Of a DNA stretch of 64,000 bases, positions 36,511 to 50,100 are shown piece after piece. Both the position numbers and the translations under genes were made by a program. Positions within the stretch are counted from its first letter, which is position 1, and each line of letters starts with the position of its first letter. This DNA is from Mercenaria mercenaria. Its lineage: Eukaryota; Mollusca; Bivalvia; Venerida; Veneridae. Under the pieces are notes generated by a model, which ran no database searches, had not been told where the DNA came from, and worked only from the letters and a program-made list of their open reading frames with translations. The DNA lies in contig NC_069366.1 in NCBI RefSeq assembly GCF_021730395.1, positions 85,238,501-85,302,500 of the forward strand. Direction: 5' to 3'.

Positions 36511-36597
36511 AGTTCTTTAAGGATTTTTCATGGGGAGGAGCGTGAACATGGCGTTTTGACAACAGGGATACTTTGGGGTTCACAGGATTCATTGTAA
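36511..36597 (+). CDS. Second exon-like block, copy A
   Basis: After an acceptor ('ttattttcag') an open frame ends ...VLTTGILWGSQDSL and a stop at the same place as in copy B (63634-63723). The two copies differ by a 3-base indel and keep the frame, which hints at past coding. How it joins to the first exon is unresolved, since direct joining does not give this frame. Confidence 0.35.
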   Translation, partial: SSLRIFHGEEREHGVLTTGILWGSQDSL

Positions 36598-37400
36598 TTG
36601 CTGTGTATCAACTGTATAAAGTTTCATGTAAAGATACATTTTTGATGTAACTATTGTTCAATATGTTTTCATTTTATATACATTGAATATACATTCTGTG
36701 GCATTTTGTGTGTTCCATATTTGTTGAGGCCGGTTGATTGTCTGATTTGGATAGTCGAAATTATATTATGCGGCGTTGTCTGGGAATCCGTTTTTCATCT
36801 TTCTTCTATTGTTATATTCTAAATACGGCTGCTAGGGATTTATCTTGCTAAGACTGAGGTGTTTTTAAACCGGTTTAAATTCCCCGGTGTTATTTGTTAC
36901 AGTAGGCAGTGTCACGTACGTTGTCTTCCATTACTATTCATTAACACTGTAATATTTCTTTATACGATTACTCTCATGGTGTAAATGACATCACAAAAGA
37001 ACTTTATTTTCATTTATATTTCCTTTCCATTTGTAAAGAATATCAAATTATAAATTGCACTAATTTTGTTGCATTAAACATTAAGATCAGCTTCCCGGCC
37101 ATGAATAACTGCTTCCTCATCTAAGGGATGTTCTCCCTGTTATACGCGGACGTTGTCGAAACAGCGGCCCGGTATTACTAGGCAACGTTGACGTTACTTT
37201 CGCGCCTTTCCTTTTACTAGTCATGCGGAATGAACGTCATAATTGTGAAGGAAAAAAAGAATGGGTCGAATGTAGATATTTGCAAAATAGTAAATGGTGG
37301 GTAAGCTGTTTTGTACTTACTTGGATGAGCCTAGTTACCACCATAACATTGACCTCCAAGTCGGATATTCACATCTGCAACTGCAACCAATGCAAGAATC

Positions 37401-37436
37401 TTATTATTATTATTATTATTATCATTATTATTATTC
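37401..37436. repeat. (ATT)n microsatellite
   Basis: About eleven ATT units with one interruption. Confidence 0.9.
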
Positions 37437-37670
37437 TCATTGTTTTAAATCTTTGACATGGTAGTCTCTTATAAAAAGTTTGCAAATGTTGGAAATCGTT
37501 GCATTGCATCCATTCGCATTCTCGGTTCCAAGTTTCTTGTATCAGTTACTGAATGGTCATAACTCTGCATACCACATAGGTTCTTACTAAATAGGTAATA
37601 AGGTACAGTTACCTGCCCCTCATTACCCTACTTAAGGAGGTGTATCCGAGAGAAAGATTTCTAACATTTC

Positions 37671-37877
37671 ATGATAGATTTGTATGAAAATAGATACCAT
37701 GAGCTTCTGAAAGCAACCAAATTTTATAGAGCTGACGTGAATAAAGAGAAAGGGGTCAGAAATTGCATAGAAATCATGATTTCTTTTGCAAATGCCTGTC
37801 TGAGGAATGTTACAAGAAGCAGCTTTACTCTGGTTAAATACAATACACTGTTCATTCTGACTTATGTTAGGAAGAGG
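37671..37877 (+). other. Exon-like open frame with strong splice donor
   Basis: An open frame starting MIDLYENRYHELLKATKFYR runs into a strong donor ('agag|gtaagt') at 37877. It lies just upstream of the secreted-protein gene, whose first coding exon follows an acceptor-like 'cttttacag' ending at about 38276. It might be a 5' exon of that gene, coding or untranslated, or unrelated. The peptide is not recognised. Confidence 0.3.
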
Positions 37878-38302
37878 TAAGTCAACATATCACTTAATAG
37901 GGATTTTATTTTTGTGTTTCTCTCAGATAGATTAATTAAGAACAGATATTTGCTTTTATCTCCATAACATTGTGTCAAAGCATTGTATTGTTGCATTTGA
38001 ATGTAACTCTATAGGAAATTAATTGTATTTTGGGGCCTAACATTGAATTTTTATTTTGATGCAGGACACGAGATCGTTAATACGTTTTGTAATTAAAACA
38101 CTTCCCCCATTCGTAAACTCCAAAGAAACTTGACGCTTTAATGAAATAGAATAATTCTTGTGGTAATGTGTACCAAACCATTACAATGATAACATTGGTA
38201 GTTGCCAGGTATTAATTATAGATGTTTTTAACACGGAAACTGATAGATGTGTGTTCACTGCACTTTTACAGGTGACAGTTAGACGTTAATTGTCCAAGAA
38301 GC

Positions 38303-39785
38303 ATGTTGCTGCTTTACGTTCTATTGACCATTTCAGTCCTAAATACCAATACAGGTATGTTAAATATTACATAGCTTTTGACATTCGATCGGAAAAAGGA
38401 TAAAACTCATTTCCTGATAGAGAACTTTAAGGCCGTTCTAATTTTACTCAATTACTACAAAAGTGTGTTTTTGATATTATAAAAATTTTTAATGGTTCTG
38501 GGTGCTCAGTTTAGTTAATATAACAACGCATCATGACTATTTAAAGTACTCATAAGTTATGAATTAAAACATACCATTTTAGCGACACGTCTAGTATGTT
38601 TATACTGCACTGACGCCGTCAGCCCTGCTGACTGTGATACTGTCATAAACTGTGGACCTCATGAGGTAAATAAAATTATCTTTATTCCACTTTATATTTA
38701 AAATATAAAATGGCATATCCATTTTCAAATTTATTATGTATTATACTTGAACATGTTTCTGTCTTTTCTGTGGAAACTATGTACAGCTGATTATAGTTTT
38801 TCGTTATCCATACGTTTTCGAGAACTTGATCTTTATTTGTAAACTTCTGATGGATGGATATTTTCGAGTAAATAGAAGAACATAAAATTCGTCGTTAATG
38901 AATAAATACTGTACGAATGTGGAAAAGGTAGTCTTGGGGAAATCATTTTAAGATTTTAATATGCATTTATACTGTCTTTAAACAAAATTCTTACGAAGTG
39001 TTATCGCATAATTTATGCAACATGTACTAGTATTCAAATGATAGTGATTAATAATAAACACTTATCAAAATAAAATTTTATATTTACATGACAAAAATGG
39101 CTTTCAAATGACATTTCAGAGTTGCTACGTAGATTCCTATGTCAGAGCAAGTGGAAGTATTAGGTATAATCTGGGCTGCAGAGATGAAATTGTAAGTTTA
39201 AGACAAATGAACTGTAAATAAAGAAAATAAATATTTGATGCTGCTTAACATATTATTATACTTCCTTTTTACAGTTCTGAAAGCCACAGTCTGAACATAA
39301 TATTATATTTAGTTATTTACTCCAAATGTGTTTAAATTTAATGTTATTCATTTATCAAAAGCAAATCAAATTCTACTATATTTCAAAAATAAATGTTGTG
39401 TTGTCATGGCAAGCTAAATTCCAAAGCACCAGTGCACCATGAAAACTTAATCAATTTTATGCGAATATGATTTATCTGTACAAATTGCTTAAATTTTCAA
39501 ATATAAAATTTAGGTCCAAAAAGAAACATACATAAAGCTGTAATTTTCAGCAATGTAATGGATCACCGAACTCTGGAAGACGCGAACTAACGATTACGTC
39601 ATATCATCCACCGGAAGTTGATGCAATGTTGAATACGGATAAAGCATTGGCGCGTGCCTTTTCTAACAACAGTCCCAATTATGTTTTAAAATCACATGAC
39701 CTGTCTAAACGAACAAATGGATTATTGATTTGCAGCGAGTGTTGCAAGGGAAATTTGTGTAGTAACGCAGGATGCGGAAATAAAG
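38303..39785 (+). CDS. Exons 1-4: signal peptide and first three-finger (Ly6/uPAR) domain
   Basis: Exon 1 (38303-38354) is the signal peptide. Exons 2-4 carry the first domain: LVCLYC opens it (Cys1-Cys2), DC and INC follow, then SCYVDSY, LGC, and the closing ICSECCKGNLC motif typical of three-finger folds, except that the usual final CN is CS. Exon phases are 1-0, 0-0 and 0-1, so the domain is an exchangeable module. Exon 4 also encodes a long unusual loop (about residues 73-125) between the sixth cysteine and the CC motif, longer than in ordinary Ly6 domains. Confidence 0.8.
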
Positions 39786-41130
39786 GTGAGAAAAAAAATC
39801 ATCTACACGTGCACGTTTTAATGATTTTTTTTCCGACTGATTTTGGAGCACACATGAACAGCACATTCTGTTTAGTTCACGAGTATCTCTTTATTTATAT
39901 TATAACATAAGTGAGAACCAACAAACCCTAAAACAAAAACAAAATCAACAAAAAATGCACTAAGAATGCCGAAAAAAATATCAGCACTTTTATTTTCTCA
40001 GAACTCTGATACTAACTTCTGATTTTGCCTGGTTTTCTATTGTTGTGCCTTTAATTGTTCTTGCTTTTCTATCGCTTCGTTTTTTTATATAAAGGTTATA
40101 TTTCCCCAAGAGGTCCTATTTGCTACAACTGTGCCCAACAGATCAATCCAGAAGACTGCTATAAAATTAGACTATGCAGTACTGGTGAGGTCAGTATTTT
40201 TGTTGTTCACTTGATTTACTATTAGTGACTGTCCCGTTCTTAACGGACTGCAAGAAGTATAATTGGTAGTTTGTTGGTTTGTTGTAGAGCATGTAAGGTT
40301 TTTCTTTTGCAAATTTCAGTTTTATGTGATAGAATCAACAGGTCATATTGTTGTCGGGTCAGATACGTGATGTTACTTCTTATCGTAAAACGATCCATAC
40401 ATTTATGGGAACTTGTAATATAACTTGAAATTTATTATGAAATATTTGGGAACATATTTGTAAAATAAGGTGGGCTAAAATATTAAAGTTGCTGGATTAA
40501 AGTTTCAACTAAAAATAAAGCTTTAGCAATTAATAAATACCAGTTTATGTCATAAACATCTGAGATATTACAGAAAGACATAGCTACCTATATTTCACAG
40601 GTGTGTATGTTACTGAAGACCCTAAATCCAATGTCAAACGAAGTGAGATACACAACGCGATGTGAAAGGGAACAGGTATGGAAAATTATTCTGCTTTGCT
40701 GCACATCCGTGTCGCTATCTTACATTTTGACAATTGAAAATACATCTTGCATGCCTTTTATTCGGTAAAATAAGCGAGTTTTGATGCTTAATGATGGATT
40801 TAGCTATGCGTTGTGTATATGGACTTGATATTCATATAATTAAATAAATTTCATTTGAAATAATTTCCTCAAAATCTTGTACCGATAGATACATACCCTT
40901 CCGGTAAATTAACCAGACATTAAAGGGTAGGACATCCGTTCATATTTTTTCGTTACAGATACGCATTGTTTTTATTAAATATTAAACTAAATCTTAGTCT
41001 TGTATAGCTGCCATTTTTGTTGTTCTTTTGATCAGTGTATGAAGAATAATTAATGAACATACGTTAGTAAGGTGTGTAAGTTAACGCACTTAAAGCCAAT
41101 GTCTGCTTTAAATAACTTTTGTTTAAGATT

Positions 41131-41178
<48 letters not shown>

Positions 41179-44100
41179 GGTATTTTATTTGCAGGTTTTC
41201 TTTATTTAGAGTTTAATAAACACTGCAAATCAAATCCAGAACTTTTACTTGTTAAAGCGACTAACGACTAACCCACACATCGTGGTGTGAAATCTTTACA
41301 TATTTGATTTTATAACAATGTATTCTGCATAATCGTCGTTTTTCTAATAAATCTAAAATAAAAGCGTTCGTCTACAATTTCTGACAAAGGTTTCTCAGTT
41401 TATAAAAAAACGTGATTCCGTTCACTGAGCACCTTGCAAACATTACGTGTCAGTGAGAAAAAATACAGTTATGTAATGTGTCAAAATGACGCATAATGCA
41501 GCAAAATGGGGCGTTATGTATAAATAAATTGAATACAAGAGCTAAAATACTTGCGCAGTGAATGTTTTGTTGCTTATAAAACATTTTTTTTTCATTAATC
41601 ATGATAATTATTTTATATATGGTAAACACATTATGTAGGTAGTATTCAAAGCAAAGTACTTTCATAAATTGATGAGAAATATTATTTGTATCTATGGTAA
41701 ACCGCAATATATAGACAACATTCATAGCAAAATACGGTGTATTGATGATGAAAGCCTTGTATTTTATAGGCGTAATATTGATTGTTTTAAGATACAAACG
41801 CTTTCAAAATGATTCTGATGAATAAACATTTTAATAGAAATGGAATAAAATGGAATAATGAGTAGCGATTTTGTGGAAAACGAAATAATTAGTTAGCTTG
41901 CATATTACTCCTCATTTAGTCCTTGGGTTGGCAAAGTTAATGTCTGATTCAGCCCTTTACGTATCAAGGTATTGTTCTCAAAATTCATGTATGAGCTTTT
42001 CATAATTATAAGCATCTCCAGTGATTATTTTATGAAATCTTTCTACTATAAGATATTTTAATTAATGCAGGGTTTTCTCTCGCTTAAAATCTCATACACT
42101 TTTTTTTCAAATAGAATCTAAAAATGTGCGACAACTTTTCAAATCAAGAGATCCTGAAAATAGATGCGTAATGATGCAAAATGAGAATAAATTTTGAGGG
42201 ATTTCACCATGTGTTTTTCTTATTGTAGATTCAACAGTTATCTGATTTAATTTCTTGTTAAATCCTACGATTATAACAAACATTTTGTTATAATTTACTG
42301 CAAAAGCGTCATTAAAGAACAGTGATTTAGCAGACTGCAAAATTTGTTGAAAATATGTTTTACTCAATGGGTGTTTAAGGATCCAAATATTTAATACTTT
42401 TAAACATTGATTAGCTCGCACGCTCGGTATTTTCTGATTGATCTGCATGAATATTGGACTTGTTTTTCCTCAACCGATAAGCTCAAATCACAATATTATA
42501 TATTGTTCAAATATGAATAGTTTATATATTCCAATAAAACAAATACACGTAATCACAATACACGATTTTTAGCAAATGCAGAGCTATGTGAATTTATTTA
42601 GAATAAAGGGTATACAACTAAATTAATCGTGAAAAGGTAATTTATATTGCTACTATTCACTCAGAAGCAATTTTAAATTTTAGCATTTTCTTTGACCAGT
42701 GACACTGTTTGAATAAATATACCTTTCATGTTAATCAGCGCCATGCTGAAATTGATATTGGTCCTTTAATAATTTCAGTGTTGTTTTAAGCCGAAACAAA
42801 TTTTACGATTAAAGACGAATCATGGCATAGCACAGTAATTGACTAAAGACGACACGTGTATGGGCAGCGGTAACCGCCAAAATTAGTAAAAATATAATCC
42901 ATTTTTTCTTGTTGTTTTTTTTTGGATGATTGCATAGTACAGTGCATCGCAACATGTTTTTCAATGAATCGTTCCATGTTTGAATAGATGGATTGAAGTT
43001 TTGTATTAAATGGTTTCAAAATACAATGCGTTGAATGCAAATTTATTGGACGGGATGGGGTTTTAAACTAGATGGTGTTGAAATGCACTGCACTGACAGA
43101 CTTGTTTATGAATGGATTGTATATTTACATGTACTAATTTTGGCGGTAACCGCCGCCCATACACGTGTGATATACACGAAGGTAGCATGTTACTCCCCCT
43201 CTCTTGATTAATGGACACTCATGGATTGCGGTGTCATATTGATTAGATCAAATGTAAAAATGTAACAACGGTTTTGTTAATAAAATCTGGAACCGTACTG
43301 TCATTTGAAAATATAAAGTTAGTGAATTAAATTTGACTCAATACTTACAATGAAATTGATATTGTTTTTCATTTGATTTCGATGTCTTTGTATTCTTTTA
43401 TAATATAATTTTACGGAACAAAATAAAGGGGAAGAATATATAAAAATATAAGAAAACGAAATGTCTAGGCTAAATATAAGAAAAATATTGACGTTCTCTT
43501 TATCGAATTGATGCACATTAATTAAAGCTGCTTTCCACACTCTAATTAAAATTTCGTTATAAAAAAAAATAATTCTACTTGTACGTGATCAAATAATTCT
43601 GGTTTCAATAGCGAAACATTTAAAAAGCTGTGTGAATTGATACAATTCATCATACATCATTTTACAGATATTTAAAGATATTTACTGTCTTTCAAATTCA
43701 TTATGGCCCAGGTTTTTATCTCTAGTATGATTTAGGTAGTTCATTCAATCTTCAACCTTATGTCTTCTATTAGAATGCCGTTAGAAGTACTTTCCCCAAG
43801 ATAGAACCTTGCATGTTCAAGCATTTGAAAGACAATATAAATATCTTTAAAATGGTGTACAGTAAATGGTTCCATATTCCCTGGCATAGTAATTGTTTGC
43901 TCTTCATTATGTTTACTAACGGCGTTTCTCCCTTGACAGATACATACAAAATAGATTAATACACCCTATTCATTCTCAAAGTATGCGCGTTGTATAATAA
44001 ATTGTGTCACATTCCCTGACAGTTTGTCTTTAAGCTGTTGAATATACCCCCAACAAACATTTACATTGCATAAAAGGCCGTGTATTAGAATATTCGCCCT

Positions 44101-47100
44101 TAAATACCGAATTCCTTTACCCAGAAGCCTTACTGTGCGCTAGGGCAGCCATTGTGTTACTGTTTGCCAGCTAAGTGTACGCTCTTTTGATTAACATAGT
44201 CTACTTTCAATTTCACATTCTAAAAATAGGTTTCGGTACTCCAAGGAAAATAAGCGATTACAAAGTAACAAAATGGAATTGAGATAAAATAATTGCTATT
44301 TGCATAGTCTGAAACCATAAAGAAAATATAGACAAATGATAAGATTGCTTGCGATTCTATGGAAAGTAGCTTTAATGCATGAAAAAAAGAAATTGACCTA
44401 AGAAAGGTAAAAACCTAATATATAAAGAGGGCAGTCAGAAATAGTTTTGAATATATCTACACCTGATTTTTAGGCTAAAATATACCATCTTTCCATTATA
44501 AATATAAATATAAATTATGCTCAATTTCCCATACATTATACAGCAGTACGCCTCATTACCTCACATTTTGCAATGCGCAGTTTTGGTTCGCTGCCCACTT
44601 GATGATAGAGTCTAAAATACTGTCGCTTCTCGTTCTATATTTATCAATGTTTATTATTACATTTATAAAGCGTTGAAAGGTTTTATAAAATTGAAGGAGA
44701 AAATTTTCGAAAACTCAAAAATTCCCGTGATTCTTCAAACAAGAAACTTATCAACCATTAAGTTTCATGTAAATATATAAAACCATGTCGGCAATTTGCC
44801 TTTCTGTGATTTGTATTTTTTTAAAAAGCACAAATCACAATGTGTGGGTTAGTCGCTTTAATACCTGCTTACAAAATGTTTGACTAAAAATGTCAATGAA
44901 GTTAAATAATATCGGTGTCCCTTTTGACAATGAATAAACAAACTGTTATCCCATAGCTGCACTCTCACACACTTCCTGACTACATAAGCCTTTTGTTGCA
45001 TGGCATGGAAAAATATAAATAAAAGCATTGCATGTCATATTTGCATTTTGGAAAATAAATGTTACACCATTTGTTCCATAAATGATTAATAATACACCGC
45101 CAAATAACGTTGATTGCCCGACGTGCATACTGAAGTAGGCCAGTACGGATATATAACAATACACTGTTGTTTTGAATTCATTCGGAAACTTTCGAACCAG
45201 GTACATAAGCGCCTTCTTGTGCAATGATATGGTAACATGCCGTACTACTACCATACAACTTAACACACAGTGCATGCTTCTTTGAACTGATTTAGTACGG
45301 ATGTGTATAGTTCAACGATCAATACCATTATATGACAACGCTTAGAGATAAGTAGTACATTATAAATACTTGCCGAAAAGCAATCAAACAAATCAAATCG
45401 AGGTAATAAGCAAATTACACTAAAACATTCACAAAAAGTACCATGTAACAATTTTAAGAATAATGAGCTGCAGTATGCTACACTGAAGTAAATTTCAAAT
45501 TGGAAAACTAGATGTTATTTTACTTGAGAACAATTTCATAAGGTTAAATGCCTTGTATAAAACATAGCATGTCAACTGAAAAAAAAATCATGATATAAAC
45601 TTGGCACAAAGCAATATAGAACTATAATAAAGCAAGCTGTAATTTTTGCCGCAATCCTGTTGCATAGAAAGGTAACAACAAACTGATCACACTATATATA
45701 AGTGTTTCAAGCTTGTACCGATTCCAATAAATTGGTTGATTTTCATATTGTTCAAGCATGTTAACGTACAAAGTGAGATTTAGTAGCCTTGGAAACGAAT
45801 CAAACCTAAAGAAAGATGCCCAAATGGATGAATAGATAAACAGATGGTAAATATATTTTAATTTTGTAATTCCATGTACCTTATCTAGACATGTTTCTTC
45901 CATTGTGAAGATATTCTGTTATTTTAGAGTTGCAATGACGAGATAATACACTACCAACAACTTGCTGCGTTACTTATAGGCAAGCGAGAGAAAAGGAATT
46001 CTCTTGAAACAGGTATGGGGCATAAATGTTCATATATAAGAAGTAGATTTTAATTCGCGAAAGTCGACTTTGTCAAATGTGAACTATATATTTATATGTT
46101 CTTCTCTGGTTCTGAAACCATGTGTGTCATCATTTAAAAAGATTGTATCGGTTTAAATCTGTTATGTTTTTTTTATTTTAGCATAAATGCAACATTCCGT
46201 TTTGATTTAACGAAATGACAATTTTAAAACAGGTTTTATTACACTATTTTTAATTTTATCATTCATATTATACGTATATACCTGCTTCATATTTAAGGAT
46301 TATGAAATTTTAACATGAAGTCTTTTAATTCATAAATTGTTGTTTTAGTATCTAAAAAATAGGATTAATTTTCAACAGGTTAAGCAACGTTGCATAAACA
46401 CATCCTCTCCCAAAAGCCAACTTAAAACTGTGTATGGTAGGGGAGGGGTGTGAGGGATGTTACACACTGCATAAACTTACCTTTCAAGTTTAGTTTGCTG
46501 TAGTTTTACTAAGCTGTACTCTATACTACTATCGAATCTTCTGATATGTTTTGTTTATAATTGAACCAACGATAGAACAAGCACTTGCCATATTGCAGGA
46601 GGATCGTGTATTGTTCAGTGCTGCCAAACCGACATGTGTAACATAAACTGTAACGGCACTTACTCAAGTACCACAATGGCAACGTCTCCGACTGTTCCCG
46701 TGTCCAAACCGACAGCAACAAGTATATATGTACATTTTCGGAGTAACAAAATCCTCAAAGTAGCATAAACATTAAACAGTTAAAGTTCACTTAATTTTAC
46801 GCCCTCGGATATTATCGGTTTACGCAACAATGTATCAATGTGCAATAATTATCAAATGAGCTCGTTACGGACAGACAAGTTTTCAAGAGGGCACAGCAAA
46901 ACTGTAAAGCCTATTGACACTTAGACTCCGTAAGATGTCTAATATGTGTATTTTTCTCTCAGGTGTTAGGGTAAAATCATTCAGCATCTAAAATATAAAT
47001 AGTATGTATTACATAAACTGGCAAAGTCCGTATTATTTCAAAATTAATCAAACAGTTTTAGCTAAAACTATATCTTAGCACATTTTGTTTTTCACTTCTC

Positions 47101-50100
47101 ATTACTCTATTTTGATTTTTCTTTAGTTAAAGACACTGATCTGCAGATTTTGGCTTAAAGTGATCTTAATTTTAAATTGAAGTTTGGTCATTTTATTATC
47201 ATTAGAATATTGTTTCTAAACTATATCTTAAAAATTCGGAATCAAGAAAAAGAAAACATACCGGAGTCGGCAATAAAAAAATTCCTGCGGTCTTGACCAA
47301 CAAACCACAGAGGAGTACTCACATAGTTAACGTTTGTTAAATATAAGGCTTTATAACTGAGGCATTTTATCTCCCGTATCCTGTTACGTACACTTTCCAG
47401 TTAAAAATTCAATTAGTTTTTATGTGTTTCCATAAGTTATAGACTGCCAGTTACTCATTGATTCTACGTTAACTCGTCACATTACGTTTTTTACCTTTTA
47501 AAGTCATTGGTATTAGTGCTTATATATTTATAATGTAGAATAATAATGAGTTGACACCAGGACACCACCTTTTGCGCGATATTTTTTAGTCATTCATCAA
47601 CAGAAGCAATATGTATAGCCCAATTTTGACCATTTTTGCCTGTCCCTAGCATGGATGTGTACAATGCAAGCTATTTTGCAAAGTCAGCGCGCACTGTACA
47701 CTTGAGCACAAAGTCTGAACTAAAAGAACTAGGGTAAGTGTTGATTTTAAAACACAAAATCTTAATTATTGAGTGATATCATTTTGCATTTTTAAATAGT
47801 CCATTGTCCCGATTTTCAAGAAAGATACGTTATGCAAATTTAACGGACAAAATAACCAATGCTTTAAGTTTTATGGAACCTCATATTACTTTTAAATGGA
47901 ACACACAGCATAGTTGTTTACATTTTGCAAGTTATTTCATAGTAGAATACAAACTTTCTAGACCCAAGCAAGTTGATCAACCGCGACTGGAATTCTTAGA
48001 CAAAAACATAAGATACGATATACAGAGTTTGAAAGAAAATGAAAATAAGTTTTGGAAAGATTGGCCAGCTATGCCTGCTTTATGTATGTGAAGGAAATGT
48101 AGTAAAAAAGATGAACGCTTTTATGTGGGATTCAATTTCATAAAATGCAAGTAAGATACGTTAAAATAAGAAACGTTATACTGATAAAATAATTAATTAA
48201 TTCACAACGACTATTCACGAAAATCGATGTACGCGCAATTTGGTACTTTAACAACATCTGGTGGAAGCAAAATTCATCGCGAACATGTTTGTTCACACAT
48301 AATGCTTACTTAGTGAAAGTGTTAGAAAAATGAATGAAGTATAGCCTAGAAAAAGTGAGAAGTTGTTAAACATGTATTGTATTGAACATGATATTTGGCA
48401 ATATTATTACAGGTTATACATTTATCCTTTATGCCGAATCAACTGTCGGTTTATTTAGCCAAAGTTGGTCGATTAGGAAACGAAAATAGTCGTCAGTTAT
48501 GTAACGTGTCTTATGCATTATAACGTGTATTCTGAAAGAATGAAACATTATTTATACATGTAATTTATAATCTTAAATCAAGAAAATGTACGTTAATAAA
48601 CTTTTCTAGTGTAGATCTAGACAAAACATAAGCTAATAGATATTTGTGAATTAAGTCTACGTGGACTGTGAACACCTAAGACGATCGATTTTTCAAGGGG
48701 ACCGTCTCCACATGATAATTTAAATTTATGTTTGGTAAGAAAACATTCCTATAATGATGGTAAGGTCTGGCTTATTATGTCACCGAACAGGATAAGATTT
48801 GGATTTGTCTCTCCGTCCGTCTGTTCACCAGAGAAATGTTTTGTTATACATATTGCAAAAATATTTGATCTAGCGTCATAACACTTTCCTGAAATATTCT
48901 TTAATATTATAAGTTGCGCATCTGCGTCAATGTTGAAAAGATGAGCTAGTCTGATTGAAACGATCCGTATTCCATCGTCGTCGTCGGCCGACATGAAAAA
49001 GTCTAAACTGGGACAGCTGGGATCAAAATGTAGGGCAGTAGGTAAATCATTGTGAAAACTGTAGAAAACGTAATAGCATGCGTCTCCATTTCTTTGTTGT
49101 TATTACACCCGAGATAACAGGTGTTCATCTGTCCGTCTGTCTGTCTGTCTGTCCGTCTGTCCGTTAGCAATTTCGTGTCGACTCCGCTCTGTAAATCGTA
49201 AATCCCTTAAAGGATTTAAACAAACTTGACAAATGTTCTCCACATCAAGACGACGTGCAGAGCGCCTGTATCAGGTGGCTCGCTTTAAGATCAAGGTCAC
49301 CCTTAGGTGTCAAGGTCATATGACTTTGTTTCGTGTCCGCTCAGTAACTCTTGATCTGTTTGAGGTATTTTAAAGAAGCATTGCACAATGTCCATCGCAT
49401 CGAAACTACGTGCAGAGCGCATGTTTTGGATGGCTAGCTACAAGGTCAATGTCACACTTAGGGGTCAAAGGTCATATAACTTTGATTCGAGTGCGATGTG
49501 TAACTCTTGAACTGCTTGAAGGATTTTAAAGAAACATGGCACAAATTGTCACCACATTATGACGACGTGCAGAGCGCATGGCTCGCTTTAATACTTTTGG
49601 CGATATGTGTAGCATAACTTCTCTCTGATGGACAGAAAAACGGAACAAGAGCTGTCCGTAACACAGCGCGCTCGACTTTCCTCAGTGCTTGACTCTTAAT
49701 TAGAGCTTTGCCAGTAAAAAAAAATCCAAGTTAAAACGGGACATAACTCTGTCAAAATTCAAATCAGAGTAATCGGGATTGTTTCAGAGTTCAAATCAGA
49801 GTTATGGGGATTGTTTTTCCTGGTGTAGATTTCGATAGTAATTAACTATTTTAAGTTTCAAGACTATAGCTTTGATGGTAACAGAGATATTTGACTTTAT
49901 CAAAAACTTAAAACAAAAATTCTAAGCTAAAAAGTGGCATAATTCTATCAAAATTCAAATCAGATTTATGGGGATTGTTTCTCCTGGTGAAGCCTTTTGA
50001 GGGTAAATAAGTATTTGAAGTTTCAAGTCAACAGCTTTGATAGTAACAGAGATATTTGACCTTATCAAAAAAATTAACTGAAAATTCTAAGTTACAAAGG

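Larger units (their letters stand above)
33570..36870 (+). repeat. Segmental duplication, copy A
   Basis: Co-linear with 61105-63940 in direct orientation: shared blocks at 33570-33886, 34977-35685, 35891-36060 and 36330-36870. The blocks are diverged, roughly 75-90% by eye, with the best conservation at about 35420-35660 and in the exon at 35932. Copy A has its own insertions at 33887-34976 and 35686-35890. Confidence 0.8.
40676..45927 (+). other. Intron 6 (5.25 kb)
   Basis: AT-rich intron holding a (CT)n tract at 41133-41173 and an inverted-repeat element at 42852-43168. The open frames inside (for example 41450-41797 and 44946-45275 minus) show no domain and are taken as chance. Confidence 0.55.

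Noticed and set aside
47804-48091. 95-residue plus-strand open frame (MSRFSRKIRYANLTDKITNA start)
   Set aside because: Lies in intron 8 with no recognised domain, no clear splice or promoter context and no second copy. Kept as unexplained, not called a gene.
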